Below, piece by piece: positions 44,672 through 51,796 of a stretch of 64,000 nt of DNA. Origin of the DNA: Alphaproteobacteria bacterium (GTDB taxonomy: Bacteria > Pseudomonadota > Alphaproteobacteria > CACIAM-22H2); assembly GCA_016793165.1 (NCBI GenBank), contig JAEULA010000018.1, forward strand, positions 1-64,000, given 5' to 3'. The position numbers and the translations under genes were made by a program. Below the pieces are notes generated by a model that saw nothing but the letters and a program-made list of their open reading frames with translations, had not been told where the DNA came from and made no database searches. Position 1 is the stretch's first letter. Each line of letters starts with the position of its first letter.

Positions 44672-45405
44672 GCGACGACGTCCCGCCCATCGACTCGCCC
44701 GAGACCCTGCCCGGCTGGCACATGCCGTGGCCGAGCTTCGACGTCGACTGGCGCAAGGCCGCGCTGGTCGTCGTCGACATGCAGAATTACGGCTGCAATC
44801 CCGACCTCGGCGTCGCGCGGATGCTGGCCCTGCGCTACCCGGAGATCGCCGCGTACTACGTCGCCCGCCTGACCGGCACGGTGATCCCGAACGCCCGGCG
44901 CCTGCTCGCCGCGTTCCGCGCCGCGCGCCGGCCCGTGGCGTTCACGCGCCACGGCCCGCTGCTGCCCGACGGCAGCGACATGATCGCGCGACGGCGGCGA
45001 CGCGACGCGGAGTCGAGCACCTCGACCAACACGCCGGTGCTCTGGCATCGCGGCACGCCCGAGCACGCGATCATCGACGCGCTGGCGCCAGGCGCGGACG
45101 AACTGGTGATCGACAAGAACACGTCGAGCGCCTTCAACTCGACCGGCATCGAGTGGCTGCTGCGCAACCAGGGCATCGAGACGCTGGTCGTCGTCGGCAT
45201 GGCGACCGACATGTGCGTCGAGTCGACGGCGCGCGACGCCGCCGATCGCGGCTTCAACGTCATCATCGTCGACGATGCCGCGGCGACGTTCTTCGCGCGC
45301 CACCACCGCGATGCGCTGAGCGGCTTCGCGCGCGTCTTCGGACAGGTCTGGACGACGCAGCGCGTGCTCGACGCGCTTGCCCGCGCGCCGCGCGGCGGCG
45401 CATGA
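44668..45405 (+). CDS. Isochorismatase-family cysteine hydrolase
   Basis: A 245-residue hydrolase of the isochorismatase/nicotinamidase-like fold. The catalytic triad is Asp37 (VVVDMQNYG), Lys150 (VIDKNTSSAF) and Cys183 (ATDMCVESTARDA), with the cis-peptide GMATD just before the Cys. Members cleave amides, carbamates or vinyl ethers; the substrate is not evident. Start GTG 44668 overlaps the MFS stop. The amino-acid binding protein follows after 51 bases, so it may also serve that transporter's substrate. Confidence 0.9.
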   Translation: MSDDVPPIDSPETLPGWHMPWPSFDVDWRKAALVVVDMQNYGCNPDLGVARMLALRYPEIAAYYVARLTGTVIPNARRLLAAFRAARRPVAFTRHGPLLPDGSDMIARRRRRDAESSTSTNTPVLWHRGTPEHAIIDALAPGADELVIDKNTSSAFNSTGIEWLLRNQGIETLVVVGMATDMCVESTARDAADRGFNVIIVDDAAATFFARHHRDALSGFARVFGQVWTTQRVLDALARAPRGGA

Positions 45406-45456
45406 TCCTCGACGCATAGGCGCTGCCGGATTGGCGCGCCGAGATTAGGGGGATCC

Positions 45457-46359
45457 ATGACCGATCGGCACGACTCCGACGCAGGCGCGCGTCGGGACTT
45501 CCTGAAGCTTTCCGGCGTCGGTGCGGCCGTCGCCGTCGGCGTCGCGGCCGCCGCGACCACCACGCTGAGCGCGCAGAAGGCCGCGGCCCAGGCGCCGGCC
45601 GCGAGCACGCTGCGCACCGTCCTCAACCGCGGCAAGCTGATCGTCGGCACCGGCTCGACGAACGCGCCGTGGCACTTCGAGGACGACAAGGGCCAACTCA
45701 CGGGCATGGACATCGCGGTCGCGCGGATCCTCGCCCGCGGCCTGTTCGACGACCCGACCAAGGTCGAGTTCGTGAAGCAGGAGCCGGCGGCGCGCATCCC
45801 GAACATCACAACCGGGAAGGTCGACATCGTCGTGCAGTTCATGACCGTGTCGCCGGCGCGCGCGCAGCTCGTGAACTTCTCGCGACCCTATTACGTCGAG
45901 GGCGTCGCGCTGCTGACCTCGTCCAAGGGCAAGCTCAAGACCCACAAGGAGCTGCTCGACGCCGGCCGCAACGCGCGCGCCTCGGTGCTGCAGAACGTCG
46001 ACGCCGACCAGCTGGTGAAGAAGGCGCTGCCCAACGCCACGGTGCTGCAGCTCGACACCCAGGCCAACGCCATCCAGGCGCTGGATTCCGGCCGCGCCGA
46101 CGCCGCGGTGGTCGACCTGTCGACGGTCGGCTGGCTGGTGAAGCGCAATCCGGACAAGTACCTGGACTCGGGCTTCCACTACGAGACGCAGCTCTATTCC
46201 TGCGCGATGCGCCAGGGCGATCTCGACTGGCTGCGCTGGGTCGACACCTGCCTGAACGTCAACATGCACGGCCACCAGACCGACCTCTACGACAAGGCCT
46301 TCGAGGAGTTCTTCGGCACGCAGCCGCCGCGCCGCGTGCCCGGCTTCCCGGTGATCTGA
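45457..46359 (+). CDS. Periplasmic amino-acid-binding protein (SBP_bac_3)
   Basis: Binding protein of a polar amino-acid importer, 300 residues. The leader has a textbook twin-arginine motif RRDFLKLSG followed by VGAAVAVGVAAAATTTLSAQ. Mature blocks GKLIVGTGSTNAPWHFEDDK, GQLTGMDIAVARILARGLF and DIVVQFMTVSPARAQLVNFS define the SBP_bac_3 fold. Permease, permease and ATPase genes follow. A strong nested stem-loop separates this gene from the first permease, as expected where the binding protein is made in excess. Confidence 0.93.
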   Translation: MTDRHDSDAGARRDFLKLSGVGAAVAVGVAAAATTTLSAQKAAAQAPAASTLRTVLNRGKLIVGTGSTNAPWHFEDDKGQLTGMDIAVARILARGLFDDPTKVEFVKQEPAARIPNITTGKVDIVVQFMTVSPARAQLVNFSRPYYVEGVALLTSSKGKLKTHKELLDAGRNARASVLQNVDADQLVKKALPNATVLQLDTQANAIQALDSGRADAAVVDLSTVGWLVKRNPDKYLDSGFHYETQLYSCAMRQGDLDWLRWVDTCLNVNMHGHQTDLYDKAFEEFFGTQPPRRVPGFPVI

Positions 46360-46379
46360 AGGCGCGCGACCCTTCCCCC

Positions 46380-46490
46380 GGCGCCGCCTGCGCGGCGCCT
46401 GTCTCCCCGTTCGAGGGACGACGGTCGGCGGAGCGCTTCCACGACCGTCACCCCGGCACGGGGGGACAGGCCGCGCGCCGGCGCCGCCGG
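46380..46490 (+). other. Nested intercistronic stem-loop between binding protein and permease
   Basis: An outer imperfect inverted repeat pairs about 46380-46408 (GGCGCCGCC...GTCTCCCC) with 46460-46485 (GGGGGGACAGG...CGGCGCC). Inside it, GACGGTCG at 46420-46427 pairs perfectly with CGACCGTC at 46442-46449. There is no T run, so it is more likely an mRNA stabiliser, attenuator or palindromic element than a full terminator. Confidence 0.6.
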
Positions 46491-46516
46491 GCGCAGGGCC
46501 GCAACGGCACCGTCGC

Positions 46517-47188
46517 GTGGAATACCACCTCAACTTCAACTTCGTCTGGAAGTACGCCGACAAGCTCTGGTGGGGCTTGGCGCTGTCGATCCAGCTCGCC
46601 TTCGTCTCGATCCTGATCGGCTGCGTGATCGGGCTCGCGCTGGCGCTTGCCTATTCCGGCGGCAACCCGTGGATCCGCCGCGCGGTCACGGCATATGTCG
46701 AGTTCGTCCGCAACGTGCCGCTGCTGCTGCTGATCTATCTCGTCTTCTACGGCATCCCGTCGGCGGGCGGCTTCGCCTACGACGCCACCGAGAGCTTCGT
46801 GGCGACGCTGTCGCTCTATTCCGGCGCGTATCTCGTCGAGGTGTTCCGCGCCGGGCTCGACGCCGTGCCCAAGGGGGTGATCGATGCCGGCAAGGCGATC
46901 GGCCTGACGCCGTGGCAGCGCTTCGTCAGCGTCCGCCTGCCGATCATGCTGCGCATCGTGCTTCCGTCGCTGTCGAACGCCTTCATCTCGCTGTTCAAGG
47001 ACACCTCGCTCGCCTCGGTGATCGCGGTGCCCGAACTCACCTACGGCGCCAACTGGATCAAGACCAACACATTCCGCCAGGTCGAGGTGTGGCTGGTCGT
47101 GTGGCCGATGTATCTGGCGACCGGCTACCTGATCCTCGCCGCGCTGCGACAGCTCGAGCGGCGCTTCTCGCTGAGCCGCCGGCGATGA
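46517..47188 (+). CDS. Polar amino-acid ABC transporter permease 1
   Basis: A 223-residue HisM/GltK-type permease starting at GTG 46517 (MEYHLNFNFVWKYADKLWWG). Membrane segments include LALSIQLAFVSILIGCVIGL and VPLLLLIYLVFYGIPSAGGF; the EAA loop is AGKAIGLTPWQRFVSVRLPI near residue 130. The end overlaps the second permease by four bases (ATGA). Works with the binding protein at 45457 and the ATPase at 47840. Confidence 0.93.
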   Translation: MEYHLNFNFVWKYADKLWWGLALSIQLAFVSILIGCVIGLALALAYSGGNPWIRRAVTAYVEFVRNVPLLLLIYLVFYGIPSAGGFAYDATESFVATLSLYSGAYLVEVFRAGLDAVPKGVIDAGKAIGLTPWQRFVSVRLPIMLRIVLPSLSNAFISLFKDTSLASVIAVPELTYGANWIKTNTFRQVEVWLVVWPMYLATGYLILAALRQLERRFSLSRRR

Positions 47189-47835
47189 TCGACTTCACGC
47201 TGCGCACCCTGCCCTTCCTGTGGGAGGGACTGCTGATCACGCTGTGGGTCTCGGCGCTGGTCGTCGCGGCCTCGCTGGTCGCAGGCGTGCTCATCGGCAT
47301 CGGCTTCGCCTACGGGCCGCTCTGGCTGCGCTTCCTGCTGCGCGTCTATTCCGACGTGCTGCGCGGGACGCCGCTGCTCGTGCTGATCTTCTGCGTCTAC
47401 TACCTCCTGCCCTTCGCCGGCGTGAACCTCCAGCCCTTCCCCGCCGCGGTGATCGCGCTGGCGGCGTTCAAGTCGGCGCATGTCGGCGAGATCGCGCGCG
47501 GCGCAATCCAGTCGATCCATGCCGGCCAGACGGACGCCGGCAAGGCGATCGGCCTGACCTTCGCGCAGCGCCTGGCCTATGTGATCCTGCCGCAGGCGGT
47601 GCGCCGCTTCCTGCCGCCCTGGGTCAACTCGGTCACGGACGCGGTGAAGGGCTCGTCGCTCGTCTCGCTGGTCGGCATCGTCGACCTGATGCTCGCATCC
47701 CAGCAGGTGATCGGGCGCACCTACGAGCCGATGCCGGTCTACGTCCTGGCGGCGTTCATGTACTTCGTCATCAACTACAGCCTCAGCGTCGCGAGCCGCC
47801 GGCTCGAGACGCGCTACGCCTACATCCGCGAGTGA
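47185..47835 (+). CDS. Polar amino-acid ABC transporter permease 2
   Basis: A 216-residue GltJ/HisQ-type permease. ATG 47185 overlaps the stop of permease 1. It begins MIDFTLRTLPFLWEGLLITL; the EAA loop is AGKAIGLTFAQRLAYVILPQ near 120, and RGTPLLVLIFCVYYLLPFAG is the typical third segment. Together with permease 1 it forms the heterodimeric channel. Four bases separate it from the ATPase gene. Confidence 0.93.
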   Translation: MIDFTLRTLPFLWEGLLITLWVSALVVAASLVAGVLIGIGFAYGPLWLRFLLRVYSDVLRGTPLLVLIFCVYYLLPFAGVNLQPFPAAVIALAAFKSAHVGEIARGAIQSIHAGQTDAGKAIGLTFAQRLAYVILPQAVRRFLPPWVNSVTDAVKGSSLVSLVGIVDLMLASQQVIGRTYEPMPVYVLAAFMYFVINYSLSVASRRLETRYAYIRE

Positions 47836-47839
47836 GAGC

Positions 47840-48607
47840 ATGAGCGACGCGCTGGTCCGCATCCGCGGCCTGAAGAAGTCCTTCGGCACGACCCGCGTGC
47901 TCGACGGCGTCGACCTGGACGTCGCCAAGGGCGAGGCCGTCGTCGTCATCGGCCCCTCGGGCAGCGGCAAGACGACCCTGCTTCGCTGCATCAACCTGCT
48001 GGAGACCTACGACGAGGGCTCGATCCAGGTCGACGGCGTCGAGGTCGGCTACGACGAGGGCCGTCGGCGGCGCGGCGAGTCGGCGCTGGCGAGGATCCGT
48101 GCCGACATCGGCATGGTCTTCCAGCTGTTCAACCTGTTCCCGCACCTGACCGCGCTCGAGAACGTGACGCTCGGCCTGACCAAGGTGCGCGGCCTGGCCA
48201 AGGCAGAGGCGAAGGCGCGCGCCGAGCACTGGCTCGCGCGCGTCGGCCTGGCCGACAAGATGCGCAACCTGCCGAGCCAGCTCTCGGGCGGCCAGCAGCA
48301 GCGCGTCGGCATCGCGCGCGCCGTGGCGATGGAGCCGAAGGTGCTGCTGCTCGACGAGATCACCTCCGCGCTGGATCCCGAGCTGGTCGGCGAGGTGCTG
48401 ACCGCCGTGCAGCAGCTGGCACGCGACGGCATGACGATGATCGTCGTCACCCACGAGATGACCTTCGCCCGCGACGTCGGCTCGCGCGTCGTGTTCATGG
48501 ATGCGGCGAAGGTCGTCGTCGACGGCAGCCCGCGCGAAGTGCTCGTCAACCCGAGCCACGAGCGCCTGAAGTCGTTCCTCTCGCGCATCGAAATGAAGCA
48601 CCACTGA
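47840..48607 (+). CDS. Polar amino-acid ABC transporter ATPase, GlnQ-type
   Basis: A 255-residue ATPase. Walker [13 protein letters not shown] near residue 38, Q-loop [16 protein letters not shown], signature [15 protein letters not shown] near 150, Walker [15 protein letters not shown] and H-loop [12 protein letters not shown]. Length and the [11 protein letters not shown] form are typical of GlnQ/HisP. A short insertion ([17 protein letters not shown]) lies in the outer subdomain. Last transporter gene before the SelA-like enzyme. Confidence 0.95.
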   Translation: MSDALVRIRGLKKSFGTTRVLDGVDLDVAKGEAVVVIGPSGSGKTTLLRCINLLETYDEGSIQVDGVEVGYDEGRRRRGESALARIRADIGMVFQLFNLFPHLTALENVTLGLTKVRGLAKAEAKARAEHWLARVGLADKMRNLPSQLSGGQQQRVGIARAVAMEPKVLLLDEITSALDPELVGEVLTAVQQLARDGMTMIVVTHEMTFARDVGSRVVFMDAAKVVVDGSPREVLVNPSHERLKSFLSRIEMKHH

Positions 48608-48653
48608 CGCGGGGCGGGGCACGCCCGTCCGGCCACACCCGAGGTTCGAAGCG

Positions 48654-49856
48654 ATGACCACGCGTTCCGACATCCGCCAGCGCCTGGGCCTGCGGCCCGT
48701 GATCAACGTCTCCGGCACGATGACGCATCTCGGCGCGTCGATCGTCGTCCCCGAGGCGATCCGCGCCGCGAGCGACATCCTCCCGGAATGGGTCGAGATC
48801 AACGACCTGCACCGCAAGGCGAGCCGCGCCATCGCCGAGGCGACCGGCGCGGAGGCCGGCTTCGTCACCGCCTCGGCCGCCTCGGGAATCACGCTGGCGA
48901 TCGCCGGGGCGATGACGGGCGCCGACCTCGCGCGTGTCGAGCAGCTCCCCGACGCCGCCGGCATGAAGGACGAGGTCGTGATCCAGATGGGCCACATGAC
49001 CGGCTATGGCGCCGCGATCGAGCAGGGGATCCGGCTCGCCGGCGCCAGGGTGGTGCCGGTGGGCAACGTCACCGACGCGCGCAGCTACCAGCTCGCGCAC
49101 AAGATCGGCGAGCGCACCGCAGCGGGCCTCTACGTCGTCTCCCACCACACCGTGCAGTACGGCCAGATGCCTCTCGACGTCTTCGCCCGCGTCTGCCACG
49201 AGCGCGGCGTGCCGGTGATCGCCGACCTCGCCTCGGAATACGACCTGAAGGGCTTCCTCGCCGCCGGCGCCGACATCGCGATCTACAGCGCGCACAAGTT
49301 CCTGGGCGGGATGACCGCGGGCATCGTCGCGGGCCGCAAGGACCTGGTGCGCGCGACCTTCCTGCAGAACGGCGGCATCGGCCGCGGCATGAAGGTGGGC
49401 AAGGAGAGCATCGTGGCGACGATCGCCGCGCTCGAGGCCTGGGGTCGGCGAGACCACGCGGCGGTGCGGCGCACCGAGCACGGCCATCTCGATCTCTGGA
49501 TGAGGCGCTTCGCCGCAATCCCGGGCATCAAGGCGACGATCATCCCCGATCCGACGCACAACCCGCTCGACCGGCTGATGCTCGAGGTCGATCCCGAGAC
49601 GTCGCGCATCACGGCCTGGGACCTCGCCGACGCGCTGGCCGCGGGCGCGCCGCCGGTGATCGTGCGCGATCACGAGGTCGAGCAGGGTTTCTTCCAGCTC
49701 GACCCCTGCAACCTGCACCCCGGCGAGGCGGAGATCGTGGCCGATCGCGTCGTCGCCGAGCTCGACGCCGCGCGCAAGCGCAACGCGCCCTCCGGCCGCA
49801 GCGTCGCCGATCGCCGCGCCGCGCGCTTCGAGCGCCTGCTGCGCTGGCCGGATTGA
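48654..49856 (+). CDS. SelA-like PLP-dependent enzyme
   Basis: A 400-residue fold-type I PLP enzyme of the group that includes SelA and D-amino-acid or sugar-amino-acid lyases. The Schiff-base lysine is Lys215 in YSAHKFLGG and the PLP Asp is Asp191 in [11 protein letters not shown]-terminal blocks [20 protein letters not shown] and [20 protein letters not shown] are diagnostic. It lacks the extra domain of true tRNA-dependent SelA and there is no selB nearby, so selenocysteine synthesis is unlikely. Its position after the amino-acid transporter suggests it acts on the imported compound. Confidence 0.87.
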   Translation: MTTRSDIRQRLGLRPVINVSGTMTHLGASIVVPEAIRAASDILPEWVEINDLHRKASRAIAEATGAEAGFVTASAASGITLAIAGAMTGADLARVEQLPDAAGMKDEVVIQMGHMTGYGAAIEQGIRLAGARVVPVGNVTDARSYQLAHKIGERTAAGLYVVSHHTVQYGQMPLDVFARVCHERGVPVIADLASEYDLKGFLAAGADIAIYSAHKFLGGMTAGIVAGRKDLVRATFLQNGGIGRGMKVGKESIVATIAALEAWGRRDHAAVRRTEHGHLDLWMRRFAAIPGIKATIIPDPTHNPLDRLMLEVDPETSRITAWDLADALAAGAPPVIVRDHEVEQGFFQLDPCNLHPGEAEIVADRVVAELDAARKRNAPSGRSVADRRAARFERLLRWPD

Positions 49857-49876
49857 TGCCGGCCCCTTGAAACGAA

Positions 49877-49898
49877 ACGGGGGCCCGCAGGCCCCCGT
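49877..49898. terminator. Bidirectional terminator between SelA-like and PEP-CTERM genes
   Basis: A 9-base perfect stem ACGGGGGCC / GGCCCCCGT with a CGCA loop lies in the 66-base gap between convergent genes. On the leftward strand it is followed by TTTCGTTTC, a fair T-rich tail; on the rightward strand the tail is weak. Confidence 0.75.
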
Positions 49899-49922
49899 CC
49901 GATCATGCGATCGAGATCGCGG

Positions 49923-50687
49923 TCAGCGGCTGCGACGGCGCAGGCCGGCCAACGCGAGGAGTCCCGAGCCGAACAGCAGCGCGGTCGCGGGAACCGGAAC
50001 CGGCGTGTCGCTCGGACCAGCCACGCGGTCGAGCATGCGTCCCAGAACCTCTTCCCATTCCGCCGGCGTCGGGGATTCGAACCAGTCGAACGCGAGCCAC
50101 GCGACATAACCGGCACCGAAGGGAACGAAGAACGCGGCCGTCGACGTTCCGTCGTCGTAGACGCTGACGGCGCCAGCCGGCAGGGAGGCCAGATCGAACG
50201 TCTCTGTCGCATCCGCGTAGGGCAGCGAGGCCGGCCCGCCGAGGAACTGGGCGCCGGCGCCGGCGTTGAGCGCCAAGGGGCCGGACGTCGTACCGCCGGC
50301 GATCGAATAGCCGAACACGTCGTTCAACACGCCCTGGCTCTCGCCGCCCGACCGATCGAACATGAGCAGGGCGCCGCCGCCGCTGACATAGCTCGAGATC
50401 GAGGTGCGTGCCCCGGCGTCGAGATCCGGATGAAGGGGATTGTTGTCGAGTTCCGGGATGATCAGCGCCGACTTGCCCGCCGTCGCCGCCGTCCAATCGG
50501 CCGCTGCGATCCCCGAGAAGCTGGACGTCGTATGGCCCAGATTGCCGAGGGACGTCGCGAGCAGCGCCGACTCCCGCGTCGGGTCCGTGTAGGTCCCGTT
50601 GTCGAAGAACGCGAGGGGAAGCGCATGGCTACCGGCACTGGCCAGGGACATGAGCGATATCGCCGCCGCGGCCATCAGCTTCTTCAT
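49923..50687 (-). CDS. PEP-CTERM sorting-domain secreted protein
   Basis: A 254-residue exported protein. Signal peptide MKKLMAAAAISLMSLASAGS to about residue 22. The body has ThuA/GATase-like strands (KSALIIPELDNNPLHPDLDA, SSYVSGGGALLMFDRSGGES), a layout seen in some surface proteins. The C-terminus is a clear sorting signal: TPVPVPATALLFGSGLLALA then GLRRRSR, which exosortases recognise, cut and so release or attach the protein, usually in exopolysaccharide-forming bacteria. No exosortase gene is in the window. A sigma-54 promoter precedes it. Confidence 0.92.
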   Translation of the reverse strand: MKKLMAAAAISLMSLASAGSHALPLAFFDNGTYTDPTRESALLATSLGNLGHTTSSFSGIAAADWTAATAGKSALIIPELDNNPLHPDLDAGARTSISSYVSGGGALLMFDRSGGESQGVLNDVFGYSIAGGTTSGPLALNAGAGAQFLGGPASLPYADATETFDLASLPAGAVSVYDDGTSTAAFFVPFGAGYVAWLAFDWFESPTPAEWEEVLGRMLDRVAGPSDTPVPVPATALLFGSGLLALAGLRRRSR

Positions 50688-50735
50688 TGGTAGCCCCCTC
50701 GAGCTTCTTGATTGCGATTAACCTAGACGTGTTAA

Positions 50736-50750
50736 GCAATTCGCGGGCCA
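50736..50750 (-). promoter_or_regulatory. Sigma-54 (-24/-12) promoter of the PEP-CTERM gene
   Basis: Leftward strand reads TGGCCCGCGAATTGC: the GG and GC dinucleotides are ten bases apart, and TGG and TTGC agree with the RpoN consensus TGGCAC-N5-TTGC. It is placed about 50 bases before the start codon. PEP-CTERM genes are known in some bacteria to depend on RpoN with the PrsK/PrsR pair. Confidence 0.72.
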
Positions 50751-50900
50751 CGATCACGATCGTTGAATAATTTGGTAAATATACTGGGGCAGAGTGGGGT
50801 CACGCCCCCGATTGTCAATCATTCCGACACCTCCGGAGGGCCAAGGGCCAAGTCTTTGCGGGTGCGCCCGTCCCGTCGGGATTGAAAATCCGCCAAGCCG

Positions 50901-51410
50901 TCATCCCTTCGGACAGGGCTGGCCGCGGCTCTGCTCGAAGGCCGTCTCGCCGCCGCGCACGGTCTCCTTCCAGACGATCTCACCCTTCTCGGCATCGACC
51001 AGGAGGTCCGCGCCGAGCACGCGGCCCCACCAGACGCGCACGAGCACGAGCTTCTCGTTGACCCAGATCGCGTAGGCGGTGGCGTTGCCGTGATTGCGGA
51101 GTTCGACGATCACCGCCTCCGGCCGCTCCGCCTCGATCACGATGCGCGTGTTCCACGGCGGCGGCGCCGTGAAGTCGGGATCGACCTGGCGCAGGCGATA
51201 GGCGCCGTTGGGCGAGGGATTCCACTTCGCGCCGTCGGGCTCCTTCTCGGCCGCGCGCACGATCACCGCGCGCTCGCCCGGCTGCTCACTCCACGGTCCA
51301 TGCACGATCCGCGGCGCCGTCCAGCACGCAGGGGGCGTGTGGTACTGCTGCGCCGCCGCCGTGGACGCCAGCAGCGCGAAGGCGCAGGCCAAGCCGAAAA
51401 CTTGCTTCAT
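50901..51410 (-). CDS. Secreted protein of unknown function
   Basis: A 169-residue protein with signal peptide MKQVFGLACAFALLASTAAA. Two or three Cys (PPACWTAP, RGQPCPKG) may form a disulfide. The central part alternates charged and Trp-containing strands (NHGNATAYAIWVNEKLVLVR, VRVWWGRVLG). No family was recognised. Start ATG 51410 was chosen because it begins the leader; a frame start at 51500 adds 30 Arg-rich residues with no leader. Independent gene, divergent from the peptide transporter. Confidence 0.72.
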   Translation of the reverse strand: MKQVFGLACAFALLASTAAAQQYHTPPACWTAPRIVHGPWSEQPGERAVIVRAAEKEPDGAKWNPSPNGAYRLRQVDPDFTAPPPWNTRIVIEAERPEAVIVELRNHGNATAYAIWVNEKLVLVRVWWGRVLGADLLVDAEKGEIVWKETVRGGETAFEQSRGQPCPKG

Positions 51411-51796
51411 GACGCGTTCTCCATGACACCGGGCGGACAATAGGGGCACGCCCCTGCGGCGCAAGCGTGGCAATGGCGATACCGCCACCTGGGCGCGCAA
51501 GGCTCTCCGAAGACCCGGTGCCCGCCGAGCGCGCGATGTCGTCGCCTCGCCGCGCGACGTCCGAGCGGCGAGCGGCGAGCGGCGAGCGGCGAGCGGCGAG
51601 CGGCGAGCGGCGAGCGGCGAGCGGCAGGCCGACGTCGCGACCGACCGCGAGTCAAGGCCAACGCCGCCAAGGCCGCGCGAGCAGGGGTCGAGGCTCAGGA
51701 CACCGGGAAGGACTCGTCAGGTCGATCCGATTCATGGACACTGACCGGCCCCATCGGGCTCGAAGCCCCGGGCATGCGACGAACGGGAGGAAACGA
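51411..51796. other. Intergenic region with heptamer repeat, upstream of the peptide transporter
   Basis: About 386 bases between divergent genes. It holds the nine-copy heptamer repeat at 51563-51625 and the ribosome site GGGAGGAAACG of the binding protein at 51797. Open frames cross it on both strands because 7-base units never meet a stop, but no protein family is seen. Promoter elements not identified. Confidence 0.5.
51563..51625. repeat. Nine perfect tandem copies of a 7-base unit
   Basis: The unit GAGCGGC repeats nine times without a mismatch over 63 bases, about 170 bases before the start of the peptide-binding protein. Seven-base units can shift frame or promoter spacing when copy number changes. 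Confidence 0.95.

Noticed and set aside
48654..49856. True selenocysteine synthase (selA)
   Set aside because: No selB, tRNA-Sec or SECIS-like context was seen, and the neighbour is an amino-acid transporter; a SelA-like catabolic lyase is more likely.
51563..51625. CRISPR array
   Set aside because: Units are 7 bases with no spacers; it is a simple tandem repeat.
51467..51796. N-terminal extension of the peptide-binding protein through the heptamer repeat
   Set aside because: The extension lacks a leader, while the ATG at 51797 has a strong ribosome site and is followed by a signal peptide. The repeat is treated as non-coding.
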